From assembly GCA_036012905.1 (NCBI GenBank), contig DASCQF010000011.1, positions 1 to 64,000 of the forward strand: a DNA stretch of 64,000 bases, given 5' to 3'. This DNA is from NP936 sp002726085 (GTDB lineage: Bacteria; Acidobacteriota; Vicinamibacteria; Vicinamibacterales; UBA8438). The stretch's first letter is position 1. The number at the start of each line of letters is the position of its first letter. The notes beneath the pieces are model-generated. The model saw only the letters and a program-made list of their open reading frames with translations. It searched no databases and was not told the DNA's origin. Positions 36,399 to 44,980 of the stretch are shown one piece after another. Both the position numbers and the translations under genes were made by a program.

Positions 36399-38656
36399 GG
36401 GAGACCACGGTCCCCGTCGTCAAGGACCTCGTGTTGATCGGCGGCGGTCACACCCACGTCGCGGTGCTCAAGCGATTCGGGATGCGTCCGGTCCCAGGCG
36501 TGCGACTGACGCTGATTACACGCGACGTCCACACCCCGTATTCCGGCATGCTGCCTGGATTGGTGGCGGGGCACTACGACTTCGACGACATCCATATAGA
36601 CCTCGCGCCCCTGAGCCGCTTCGCTGGCGCCCGGCTGTTTCACCAGCCGGTGGTTGGGCTCGACCTGGATCGCCGGATCGTGCGCTGCGACGGCCGGCCC
36701 CCGGTGCCCTACGACCTGCTATCGATCAACATCGGGTCGACGCCCTCTCTGCGGGAAGTGCCGGGCGCCGCTGGTGTGGTGGTGCCGGTCAAACCGATCA
36801 GCACGTTCGTCGAACGGTGGCAACGGTTGCGCGCCCGCGTAACGGAGGCCACAGGGCTGGTGCGCATCGGGGTGGTCGGGGCGGGCGCGGGCGGTGTCGA
36901 GTTGACGCTGTCCATGCAGTTCGCGCTGCATCGCATGTTGGCGGCGCTCGGCCGGCCGGCCGGAGCCACCGAGTGTCATCTCTTTGGTGCCGGAGAGACC
37001 ATTCTGGCGACACACAACCGTGGGATGCGGCGACGCCTCGAGCGGGTGCTGCGCGAGCGCGGCGTACACATGCACCTGGGGCAGACGGTGGCGTCGGTGT
37101 CGCCCGGGCTGATCACCTGCTCCGACGGCACGACGGTGGCGCTCGATGAGATCCTCTGGGTCACGCAAGCCGGCGCGGCGCCCTGGTTGGGGGAGGCCGG
37201 TCTCGAGGTCGACGAACGCGGGTTCGTATGCGTGGACGCCACGTTGCGCTCAGTATCGCACCCACGTGTCTTTGCCGCCGGAGACGTTGCCGCGGTTGTC
37301 AATCATCCGCGCGAGAAGGCAGGGGTGTTCGCGGTGCGGCAGGGGGCGCCGCTGGCCGAAAACCTGCGGCGCGTGTTGCTGGGCCGGTCGCCGCGGCCGT
37401 TTCGTCCCCAGCGCCGGTTCCTGACGCTGGTGTCGACCGGGGGGCGCCATGCTGTCGGCTCGCGGGGACCGTGGTCGTTCGGGGGGGCGGCGGTCTGGCG
37501 CTGGAAAGACTGGCTCGATCGGCGATTCATGGCTCGCTACAGCCAGCTGCCTGTGATGGCTCCGGGCTCGACGCCTGCACTCGAGCCGGGACTCGCGTCT
37601 CCAGAGGTCTTGAAGGAGATCTCGACCGCTGCGATGCGGTGTGGCGGTTGCGGGTCGAAGGTGGGCGCCACGCCACTCGAGCGGGTGCTGGACCAGCTAC
37701 GACCTGTGCGACGCGACGACGTGCTCATCGGGTTGGAGTCGCCAGATGATGCCGCGGTCGTGACGGTGCCACCCGGCAAGGTCCAGGTGCGCACGGTGGA
37801 TGCGTTCCGGGCCATCGTGAACGACCCGTTCGTGTTCGGACAGATCACCGCAAACCACTGTCTGGGTGACATCTTCGCGATGGGGGCCGAGGCACAGACG
37901 GCGCTGGCGGTGGCGACCGTTCCCTTCGGGCTCGACACCAAAGTCGAGGACACGCTGGTGCAACTGCTCACCGGAGCGGTCGGGGTGCTCAACGACGCCG
38001 GCGCGGCACTAGTCGGTGGGCACACCAGTGAGGGCGCCGATCTCGCCCTCGGGCTGTCACTCACCGGGCTGTCCGACCCTGATGCGCTGTTGCGAAAGAG
38101 CGGGCTGCGACCCGGGGACCGACTCGTTCTCACGAAGGGGATCGGGACCGGCACTTTGTTCGCCGCTGAGATGCGGATGCGGGCGAAGGGCCGGTGGATC
38201 GACGGTGCCATCCAGGCGATGCGACAATCCAGTCGCGCGGCGGCGGCGGCCTTGCGCCGACATGGAGCCACGGCGTGTACCGACGTAACCGGGTTCGGAC
38301 TACTCGGTCACCTGGTCGAGATGACCAAAGCGTCGGGCGTCGACGCGCGCCTGGCCTTGTCGTCGGTACCAGTGCTCGATGGTGCGCTCGAGACGAGCGG
38401 GGCCGGTCTGCTCAGCTCGTTACATCCCCACAACGTCCGCCTGCGACGCGCGGTGGCGGACGTCGAACGGGCGGCCACCGACCCGCGCTACCCGCTGTTA
38501 TACGACCCGCAGACCGCTGGTGGTCTGCTGGCGGGTGTCCCGGCCGACCGCGCCGACGCCTGTGTAGACGACCTGCACGCGCAGGGCTACGACCAGGCGG
38601 TCGTCATAGGATCCGTCGAGCCGCGGGGAGACGCCGCGCCGATTCACGTCGAATAG
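36395..38656 (+). CDS. selD: Fusion of FAD/NAD oxidoreductase and selenophosphate synthetase (SelD)
   Basis: A 753-residue two-enzyme protein. Residues 1-370 form a pyridine-nucleotide-disulfide-type oxidoreductase: GGGHTH at 16-21 (FAD), GAGAGGVE near 162-169 (NAD) and VFAAGDVAAV near 292-301. Residues about 400-750 are SelD, which makes selenophosphate from selenide and ATP. It has the active-site run MRCGGCGSKVG (Cys419 and Lys422 in the place of the catalytic pair), SPDDAAVV, ANHCLGDIFAMGA and GGHTSEGADL. The oxidoreductase may supply reduced selenium. No other selenium genes (selA, selB, ybbB/mnmH) appear in the window. Confidence 0.87.
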   Translation: MRETTVPVVKDLVLIGGGHTHVAVLKRFGMRPVPGVRLTLITRDVHTPYSGMLPGLVAGHYDFDDIHIDLAPLSRFAGARLFHQPVVGLDLDRRIVRCDGRPPVPYDLLSINIGSTPSLREVPGAAGVVVPVKPISTFVERWQRLRARVTEATGLVRIGVVGAGAGGVELTLSMQFALHRMLAALGRPAGATECHLFGAGETILATHNRGMRRRLERVLRERGVHMHLGQTVASVSPGLITCSDGTTVALDEILWVTQAGAAPWLGEAGLEVDERGFVCVDATLRSVSHPRVFAAGDVAAVVNHPREKAGVFAVRQGAPLAENLRRVLLGRSPRPFRPQRRFLTLVSTGGRHAVGSRGPWSFGGAAVWRWKDWLDRRFMARYSQLPVMAPGSTPALEPGLASPEVLKEISTAAMRCGGCGSKVGATPLERVLDQLRPVRRDDVLIGLESPDDAAVVTVPPGKVQVRTVDAFRAIVNDPFVFGQITANHCLGDIFAMGAEAQTALAVATVPFGLDTKVEDTLVQLLTGAVGVLNDAGAALVGGHTSEGADLALGLSLTGLSDPDALLRKSGLRPGDRLVLTKGIGTGTLFAAEMRMRAKGRWIDGAIQAMRQSSRAAAAALRRHGATACTDVTGFGLLGHLVEMTKASGVDARLALSSVPVLDGALETSGAGLLSSLHPHNVRLRRAVADVERAATDPRYPLLYDPQTAGGLLAGVPADRADACVDDLHAQGYDQAVVIGSVEPRGDAAPIHVE

Positions 38657-38657
38657 A

Positions 38658-38783
38658 CGAAGGAGTCAGAAGTCAGCAGGCAGAAGTCAGAAGACGAAAG
38701 GTCGGTGGCCTGCGGCGCTTCTAGAAGTTGCGACAGTTTCCTGTTTCCTCCTGACTTCTGCCTGCTGACTTCTGACTCCTTCG
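38658..38783. repeat. Long inverted repeat built from two heptad arrays
   Basis: Two perfect 33-bp inverted arms (38658-38690 and 38751-38783) flank a 60-base loop. Each arm contains four heptads: GTCAGAA, GTCAGCA, GGCAGAA, GTCAGAA at 38665-38692, and their complements at 38749-38776. It fills the gap between the SelD gene and the peroxiredoxin gene, ending 14 bases before the latter's start. Confidence 0.85.
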
Positions 38784-38797
38784 GTGAAAGGAGCCCG

Positions 38798-39265
38798 ATG
38801 ATCGATGCTGGCAAGAAGCCCCCAGCGTTCACCCTGAAGGATCAGAACGGAACATCGGTCCGCCTGCGAGATCTCGAGGGGAAGTGGGTGGTTCTCTATT
38901 TCTACCCACGCGATGACACGCCCGGCTGCACGATCGAGGCGTGTGATTTCAGCGCCGGAGTGCGTCAGTTCCGAAAGCTCGACGCCCTGATCCTCGGGTG
39001 CAGCGCGGATGCTGCCGCCAGCCACACGCGGTTCATCCGGAAGCACAAGCTGCGTGTGACGCTACTCTCCGACCCGAACCACACGGTGATGACGAAGTAC
39101 GGCGCCTACGGGGAGAAGACGCTCTACGGCAAAGAGACGGTGGGCGTGATCCGGTCGACGGTGCTGATCGGTCCGGACGGCAAGGTGGCCCATCACTGGA
39201 CGCGGGTGCGCGCCAAGGGGCATGCCGAGCAGGTTCGCAGGCGGCTCGAAGAACTGCGCGGCTAG
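38798..39265 (+). CDS. bcp: Bcp-type peroxiredoxin
   Basis: A 155-residue thiol peroxidase of the Bcp/PrxQ group. The peroxidatic and resolving Cys are in TPGCTIEACDFS (CxxxxC, near residues 45-50). FYPRDDTPGC and the C-terminal STVLIGPDGKVAHHW are family features. It reduces hydroperoxides using thioredoxin. ATG 38798 follows GAAAGGAG. It is transcribed away from a large inverted repeat placed just upstream. Confidence 0.9.
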   Translation: MIDAGKKPPAFTLKDQNGTSVRLRDLEGKWVVLYFYPRDDTPGCTIEACDFSAGVRQFRKLDALILGCSADAAASHTRFIRKHKLRVTLLSDPNHTVMTKYGAYGEKTLYGKETVGVIRSTVLIGPDGKVAHHWTRVRAKGHAEQVRRRLEELRG

Positions 39266-39355
39266 TCCACCTCGCGCCTTCACGGTTCTGCACAGGGTCG
39301 CATTCGACGTCCCGCAAACTGGCGAACAGGCGGAAGTCGAGCCCTGTGAGTGTGT

Positions 39356-39361
39356 TACACT
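39356..39361 (+). promoter_or_regulatory. Extended -10 just upstream of the M23 gene (leaderless)
   Basis: TACACT with a TG one base ahead (39353-39361). It lies nine bases before ATG 39371 and no ribosome site is present, so transcription may begin at or near the start codon. Confidence 0.35.
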
Positions 39362-39370
39362 GCGTCGCGC

Positions 39371-40636
39371 ATGAAGAACCGCCTGTGGCGCGTCCCACTG
39401 CTTACCCTCGGACTCGGGCTGGTCGGGTGCGGATTCCAGCAGCTCCCACTGCCCGAGGCGACCGCTGGCCCCGATATCTATCTCAAACCAGACACCCGAA
39501 TCGTCGAGGATCAGGTGTCCCGCAACGCGACGCTGGCCACTCTGCTGGCATCCCACGAGATGTCGAGCGACGTGGCCTACGCCTTTGTCGAGGCGATGCG
39601 TCCGGTGTTCGACCCGCGCCGGTTGCGGTCCGGCCATCCCTACAAGCTCGTCTACGGGCCGAACGGGCGCTTCCGGCGGTTCGAGTATCACGTCGACGAA
39701 GATCAGTTCCTGCAAGTCGTCAACCAGGCGGCAGCGGCGCCGGTATTCGAGGCGGTGCTCGTCGATTACGAGAAGACGCTCGAACAGGTCGCCATGCGCG
39801 GCGAGATCAACCGCGAGAACAACTCGCTCTTCGCGGCGATGCTTGCCGGTGGCGGCAACACCCAGGTCGCGGTCGCCATGGCCGAGGTCTTGAGCGGTGA
39901 GATCGACTTCAACACCGAGCTGCGGCTCGGTGACAACTTTGACGTGCTCTACGAACGATTCGTGCGCGACGAGGTCCACGTAACCTACGGAGACGTATTG
40001 GCCGCGGCCTTCGAGAACGACGGTCGACAAGTCTACGGGTTCAGGTTTCAGCTTCCGAGCGACGCACCGGCCTATTTCGATGCGGAGGGCCGGTCGCTGA
40101 AGCGCCAGTTCCTGGCGTCGCCGTTTCGGTTCGAGCCGCGTCTCACCTCGCGGTTTTCGTATCGGCGGATGCATCCAGTCCTCGGGACCGAACGGGCCCA
40201 TCTGGGCGTCGATTATGGGGCGCCGACTGGTACGCCGGTCATCGCGGTCGCCAACGGGACCCTCGTGTCGGCCGCCCCAAGCGGGGGCTCAGGCAACATG
40301 GTGCGGTTGCGTCACACCAACGGCTACGAGACCTATTACCTGCACCTGTCACGGTTCGCCAAGGGGATGCGGCGGGGTGCCCGGATCCTGCAGGGAGAGG
40401 TGATTGGCTACGTGGGGTCGACCGGTCTGGCGACGGGGCCACACCTGGACTACCGCATTCGAAAGAACGGCACCTTCGTGAACCCGCTCCTCGAGCGCCG
40501 AAACATGCCGCCTGGTGATCCGGTGCCAGAGGCCCAGATGGCCGCGTTCCGGGAAGTCCGCGACCACGCGCTGGCCCAGTTGACTGGACAGCAGCAGCGG
40601 TTCGGCAACGCCCCGATTGGGGCGAACACCCAGTGA
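39371..40636 (+). CDS. M23 (LytM-type) peptidase lipoprotein
   Basis: A 421-residue lipoprotein from ATG 39371. A signal sequence and lipobox (LGLVGC, Cys20) are followed by a long N-terminal domain resembling those of OapA/LysM-linked M23 peptidases. The LytM domain follows from about residue 250: HLGVDYGAPTGTPV supplies the first His and Asp ligands. The last motif is GPHLDYRI, where most members have HxH, so the second His is replaced by Asp. It should cleave peptidoglycan cross-links if active. It is monocistronic. Confidence 0.8.
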   Translation: MKNRLWRVPLLTLGLGLVGCGFQQLPLPEATAGPDIYLKPDTRIVEDQVSRNATLATLLASHEMSSDVAYAFVEAMRPVFDPRRLRSGHPYKLVYGPNGRFRRFEYHVDEDQFLQVVNQAAAAPVFEAVLVDYEKTLEQVAMRGEINRENNSLFAAMLAGGGNTQVAVAMAEVLSGEIDFNTELRLGDNFDVLYERFVRDEVHVTYGDVLAAAFENDGRQVYGFRFQLPSDAPAYFDAEGRSLKRQFLASPFRFEPRLTSRFSYRRMHPVLGTERAHLGVDYGAPTGTPVIAVANGTLVSAAPSGGSGNMVRLRHTNGYETYYLHLSRFAKGMRRGARILQGEVIGYVGSTGLATGPHLDYRIRKNGTFVNPLLERRNMPPGDPVPEAQMAAFREVRDHALAQLTGQQQRFGNAPIGANTQ

Positions 40637-40718
40637 CGATTGCGGCGGCGTGACGGGGCTTCACAGTTTCGCCGGCGTGACCCGGTCCCGGACACCCTAG
40701 CCTCCGACGGATTTCCAG

Positions 40719-41960
40719 ATGGCCGCTGTTCGTCCGTTTCGCGCGCTCCGCCCGGAACCCGGCGCGGCCGCGGCCGTAGCCGCCGTGCCCTACGACGTCG
40801 TCAGCACCGAGGATGCGCGGGTGCTCGCTGCCGACGCGCCGCTCAGCTTTCTCCATGTGACACGGGCCGAGATCGATCTGGCTGCGGACACCGATCCGTA
40901 CGACCCGGTCGTCTACGAGACGGCGCGCGAGAATCTGGCGTCGCTGCGTGGTGCGGCGCCACTGGTGGTCGAGGCGGAGCCGGCGCTGTATGTCTATCGC
41001 CTGGTCGATGGCGACCACGTGCAGACCGGGCTGGCAGGCTGCTATTCGCTCGACGAATACGACAGCGGCGCCATCAAGAAGCACGAGCGGACCCGTCCGG
41101 CGAAAGAGGACGACCGCACGCGCCATATGGTGACGATCGGGGCGCAGACTGGGGTCGTCTTTCTCACCTATCGAGGGACGCCGGTGATCGACGCGGCGGT
41201 CGAGACGGTCTCGGGACAGGCGCCGCTGTTCGACTTCGAGGCGCCGGACGAAGTGCGTCACACCGTCTGGCGGGCGACACCGGAAGAAACGGCGCAGTTG
41301 GTTGACAGATTCGCCGCCGTGCCGGCGCTCTACATCGCCGATGGTCATCATCGCGCGGCCAGCGCCGCCCGCGCGCGTAGGGCGCCGCGGCACGGCGGGG
41401 ACGGCGTCGCCGGGCCCTCCGAGCGGGATGTCTTTCTGGCGGTGGCATTCCCGGACCGGCAGACCCGGATTCTGCCCTACAACCGGGCGCTCGCGAACTT
41501 GGCCGGGGCGACACCGGACCAGTTTCTCGCGTCGGTGGCGGCGCGGTGCCCGGTGGAGCCGACAAGCCAGACCACGCCGCCCAAAGGGGCATTGGCGATG
41601 TATGTCGACGGGCAGTGGTTCCGGGTCGGGTTGGCGGATAGCGAGCCTGGCGCCGGCAGCGGCACCATCGACCCGGTGGCGGCTCTCGACGTCTCGGTGC
41701 TGCAGGAGCGGTTGCTCGGGTCGGTGCTCGAAGTGGCCGACATCCGGACCGACCCACGTGTTCGCTTCGTAGGAGGGGAGCGCGGCACGGCCGAGCTGGT
41801 GCGGCTGGTCGATGCGGGAGAGGCGGCGGTCGCCTTCTCGCTAGCCCCGGTCACCGTCTCGGAACTGCTGTCGATCGCCGACGCCGGAGCGATCATGCCG
41901 CCCAAATCGACCTGGTTCGAGCCCAAGCTCCGGGACGGACTCCTCACGCATCTGATCTGA
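40719..41960 (+). CDS. DUF1015 family protein
   Basis: A 413-residue protein of the DUF1015 family (full length). Characteristic stretches are VAAVPYDVVSTEDAR near 22, IKKHERTRPAKEDDRTRH near 128, LYIADGHHRAASA near 212, and the final MPPKSTWFEPKLRDGLLTH. The family is of uncertain function and is often found beside serine-biosynthesis genes; here serC follows after 137 bases. A role in serine metabolism is inferred from this neighbour only. The ribosome site is weak. Confidence 0.82.
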   Translation: MAAVRPFRALRPEPGAAAAVAAVPYDVVSTEDARVLAADAPLSFLHVTRAEIDLAADTDPYDPVVYETARENLASLRGAAPLVVEAEPALYVYRLVDGDHVQTGLAGCYSLDEYDSGAIKKHERTRPAKEDDRTRHMVTIGAQTGVVFLTYRGTPVIDAAVETVSGQAPLFDFEAPDEVRHTVWRATPEETAQLVDRFAAVPALYIADGHHRAASAARARRAPRHGGDGVAGPSERDVFLAVAFPDRQTRILPYNRALANLAGATPDQFLASVAARCPVEPTSQTTPPKGALAMYVDGQWFRVGLADSEPGAGSGTIDPVAALDVSVLQERLLGSVLEVADIRTDPRVRFVGGERGTAELVRLVDAGEAAVAFSLAPVTVSELLSIADAGAIMPPKSTWFEPKLRDGLLTHLI

Positions 41961-41971
41961 CACACGAAGAA

Positions 41972-42084
41972 GCCAGAAGGCAGAAGGTAGAAGTCAGAAG
42001 AAGTCGGAGGGCTTCGCCAGCATCGCACTTGATTTTCCCAGTGACCGAAGACGACAAGCTTCATTCTGACTTCTGACTTCTAAG
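41972..42084. repeat. Inverted heptad repeat arrays
   Basis: Four plus-strand units (GCCAGAA, GGCAGAA, GGTAGAA, GTCAGAA, 41972-41999) face complementary units at 42064-42077, plus a degenerate one to 42084. A 12-bp perfect inverted match (41988-41999 with 42071-42082) closes a 71-base loop. It lies between the DUF1015 gene and serC, ending 13 bases before the serC start. Confidence 0.75.
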
Positions 42085-42097
42085 GAAATACCCTGCT

Positions 42098-43195
42098 ATG
42101 TCCTCTACCCCGACCCACCGCATCTTCAACTTCAGCGCCGGACCGGCTGTGCTCCCGGAACCCGTTCTCGAGGAGGCGCAGCGCGATCTCATGGCCCTGC
42201 CGGGGGTCGGTATGTCGGTGCTCGAGATCAGCCACCGGTCGGCGGCGTTCGACCGGATCCTGGGGCAGGCGGAGGCGGACCTGCGGGCGTTGACCGGCGC
42301 TGGTGACGAGTATCACGTGCTATTCCTGCAAGGGGGCGCCAGCCAGCAGTTCGCTATGGTGCCGATGAACCTGCTCCCGCCGGACGGAGTGGCCGACTAC
42401 TCGCTGACCGGCAGTTGGGCGAAGAAGGCGGCGGCCGAGGCGGCGAAGTTCGGACGGGTGAATATCTGCGCGACGACCGAGGAGGAGGCGTTCACCCGGG
42501 TGCCGGCATTCGACGGGCTGCAGGTAAGCGACGGCAGCGCATATGTGCACGTCACCTCCAACAACACGATCGTCGGAACGCAGTGGCCCTCGATGCCGGA
42601 CGTGGGAGATACCCCGCTGGTGGTCGACGCGTCGTCGGATCTGCTCTGCCGCCCGATCGATATGACCCGCTACGGGCTCATCTACGGCGGTGCGCAGAAG
42701 AATCTCGGACCGGCCGGCTTGACGCTCGTCATCATCCGCGCCGATCTCGCCGAGCGGGGTCCAGAGTCGTTGCCCACGATGCTGCGTTACGCGGTGGCAG
42801 CCAAGAACCGGTCGCGCTACAACACGCCGCCGGTGTTCGCCATCTACCTGTTCGGCCTCGTCATGCGCTGGCTGCTCGACAACGGCGGACTGGCGGCGAT
42901 GGAGACCCGCAACCGGCGTAAGGCGGCGCTGCTCTACGAGGCGATCGACCGGACGGGGTTCTACCGGGGCACCGCGCAGACTGGCAGCCGCTCGCTGATG
43001 AACGTGACGTTCCGGCTATCTTCCGAAGAGCTCGAGCGGCGGTTCGTCACCGAGGCGGGCGAGGCGGGATTCTCGGGGCTCAAGGGGCACCGCTCGGTCG
43101 GGGGCCAGCGCGCCTCTATTTACAACGCGTTTCCCGAATCGGGCGTCGAGGCGCTCGTCGCGTTCATGGCGGAGTTCGAGCGCGTCCACGGGTAG
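42098..43195 (+). CDS. serC: Phosphoserine aminotransferase
   Basis: A 365-residue PLP enzyme converting 3-phosphohydroxypyruvate to phosphoserine, and also acting in PLP biosynthesis. The N-terminus is IFNFSAGPAVLPEPVL, then GMSVLEISHRS. The Schiff-base lysine is in YGGAQKNLGPAG (near residue 200). The C-terminus has GLKGHRSVGGQRASIYNA. Length matches the family. ATG 42098 follows AAGGAA. It is downstream of DUF1015 and a heptad inverted repeat. Confidence 0.93.
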   Translation: MSSTPTHRIFNFSAGPAVLPEPVLEEAQRDLMALPGVGMSVLEISHRSAAFDRILGQAEADLRALTGAGDEYHVLFLQGGASQQFAMVPMNLLPPDGVADYSLTGSWAKKAAAEAAKFGRVNICATTEEEAFTRVPAFDGLQVSDGSAYVHVTSNNTIVGTQWPSMPDVGDTPLVVDASSDLLCRPIDMTRYGLIYGGAQKNLGPAGLTLVIIRADLAERGPESLPTMLRYAVAAKNRSRYNTPPVFAIYLFGLVMRWLLDNGGLAAMETRNRRKAALLYEAIDRTGFYRGTAQTGSRSLMNVTFRLSSEELERRFVTEAGEAGFSGLKGHRSVGGQRASIYNAFPESGVEALVAFMAEFERVHG

Positions 43196-43311
43196 AGGAC
43201 ACGCGATCGGCGTGCGTCCATGGTTGAGCTTTGTGGTAGCGTTAGCGGCTCTGCATGGAATGGCGCGCGGGTCGGCGTCGGGCTGCGTCGCGGACGGTGC
43301 GGGAGGGCGAT

Positions 43312-44061
43312 GTGCTGACATCGGTGATCGTGATGTTGGTCGTCTCGTCAGCGGTGACCCAGGCGGCTGTCTTTGCCACCACGATCTACCTGCACCGGAG
43401 CGCTACGCACCGAGCGCTCGACCTGCACCCGGTCGTCGAGTGGGGTTTCCGGTTCGTGATCTGGATGACCACCGGCATGGTGCCGCGCCAGTGGGTCGCC
43501 GTACACCGAAAACACCACGCGTTCACCGATGAGGCGGGAGATCCGCACAGCCCGCTGCTGATGGGTTTCTGGTCGGTACAGCTTGGTAACGCCTTTCACT
43601 ATGTCCGGGAGGCGCGAAAACCTGAAGTGGTCGAGAAATACGTCCGCGATATGGCACCCGATGGGTGGGACCGCGTATTGTTTGACCGTGGCCCGCTCGG
43701 CCTGCTGATCGGGATCGCGGGGTTGTGCGTCGTGCTGGGTGTCGGGTGGGGGCTGCTGGCGGCGCTGATACACACCGTCATGTACGTGTTCGTGCTGTCG
43801 TCATCGATCAACGGCCTCTGCCACTACGCCGGATACAAGAACTTCACAAACACGGCGACGAACATCCGGACACTGGCGCTCGTCACCGGTGGCGAAGGAC
43901 TGCACAACAACCACCACGAGTTTCCACGTAGCCCGAAATTCAGCTTCCGACCGAGCGAGCTCGACCCGGCGTGGCCGGTGATCCGGTTGCTGTCGCGGCT
44001 CGAGCTCGCCAGACCCTACAAGACCATCAAGCAGAGCGAGCCGTCGCCGCAGGGGTCGTGA
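43312..44061 (+). CDS. Membrane fatty acid desaturase (delta-9 type)
   Basis: A 249-residue integral di-iron enzyme. The three His boxes are visible: HRSATH near 29-34, HRKHH near 65-69 and HNNHH near 200-204. At least four membrane helices surround them. It introduces a double bond into acyl chains. GTG 43312 has GGGAGGG five bases upstream; an ATG at 43255 is possible. Its stop overlaps the rhomboid gene start (GTGA), so the two are coupled. Confidence 0.85.
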   Translation: MLTSVIVMLVVSSAVTQAAVFATTIYLHRSATHRALDLHPVVEWGFRFVIWMTTGMVPRQWVAVHRKHHAFTDEAGDPHSPLLMGFWSVQLGNAFHYVREARKPEVVEKYVRDMAPDGWDRVLFDRGPLGLLIGIAGLCVVLGVGWGLLAALIHTVMYVFVLSSSINGLCHYAGYKNFTNTATNIRTLALVTGGEGLHNNHHEFPRSPKFSFRPSELDPAWPVIRLLSRLELARPYKTIKQSEPSPQGS

Positions 44062-44975
44062 GACAAGTTCAAGGTTCCGTCGTCTGCTCCCAGTGCGGCC
44101 GGCTCGTGGGCGTGAACGAGGAGAAGTGCCCCTTTTGCGGCGCCTGGCGGCCCGGACTGTTCGGGTGGGCGACGGTGTTGCGCCGTTCGCTCGGTGGCCG
44201 GCTCGATCTGTTCACGCTCATTGTCGGCACGTGCGCCGCCCTGTATGCGGCGGCGTTGTTGATAAGCGTGGCCGGCGGCGCGAACATCTTGGGGGGAGGT
44301 CTGTTCTCGATCCTGTCGCCCAGCAGCCTCGCGCTGTACCAACTCGGGATGACTGGCGGGTTCGCCTGGGAGCAAGGGTGGTGGTGGACGCTGCTGACGG
44401 CGATGTATCTACACGGCAGCCTGCTACACATCATCTTCAATGTCATGTGGATCCGGAACCTGGGTCCGGCCGTGGCCGAGGTCTACGGGCCCGGGCGCGC
44501 TTTTCTGCTGTTCAACATTGCTGGGGCGGGCGGCTTTCTGGCGTCGAACCTGTTGAACGGTGCGCTCGGTCTGCTCGTAGCGGTGGTGCGCGGTGAGTTG
44601 ATGCTCAGGAGCGCGATAGACCTGGTGTTGTCGGGTCGGCTGGCTGCGCCGACGATCGGCGCCTCGGGCGCCATCTTCGGATTGCTGGCGGCGCTCATCG
44701 TCTACGGGCGACGACGGGGGAGCTCGATGATGACCCAGCAGCTCTGGCAGTGGGCGATCATTCTCGGTGTCTTCGGTTTTCTGATGCCCGGGATCAACAA
44801 CTGGGCACATGGGGGCGGGTTCGCCGCCGGCTGGGTGGCCGCCCAGCTCATGAACCTCGACGACGTGCGGCAGGACAGCAGCTGGGTCCTGATGACCTCG
44901 CTCGGGCTGATCGTGCTCACGCTGGTCGGAGTGGGCCTGTCGTTCGTGCGGGTGACCGGGATCCTGCTCGGTTGA
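44058..44975 (+). CDS. Rhomboid intramembrane protease with N-terminal zinc ribbon
   Basis: A 305-residue protein from GTG 44058. A zinc ribbon (CSQCGRLVGVNEEKCPFCG, residues 8-26) precedes six or seven helices. Rhomboid catalytic residues are the Ser in GASGAIFGLL (near 197) and the His in NWAHGGGFAAGW (near 250). HGSLLHIIFNVMWI is the loop/helix-2 motif. It cleaves membrane-embedded substrates. It is coupled to the desaturase gene, and its stop is five bases from the convergent nucleotidyltransferase gene. Confidence 0.87.
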   Translation: MRQVQGSVVCSQCGRLVGVNEEKCPFCGAWRPGLFGWATVLRRSLGGRLDLFTLIVGTCAALYAAALLISVAGGANILGGGLFSILSPSSLALYQLGMTGGFAWEQGWWWTLLTAMYLHGSLLHIIFNVMWIRNLGPAVAEVYGPGRAFLLFNIAGAGGFLASNLLNGALGLLVAVVRGELMLRSAIDLVLSGRLAAPTIGASGAIFGLLAALIVYGRRRGSSMMTQQLWQWAIILGVFGFLMPGINNWAHGGGFAAGWVAAQLMNLDDVRQDSSWVLMTSLGLIVLTLVGVGLSFVRVTGILLG

Positions 44976-44980
44976 GCCTG

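Noticed and set aside
38658..38783. Insertion sequence terminal repeats
   Set aside because: Only 60 bases lie between the arms; there is no transposase and no target duplication was seen.
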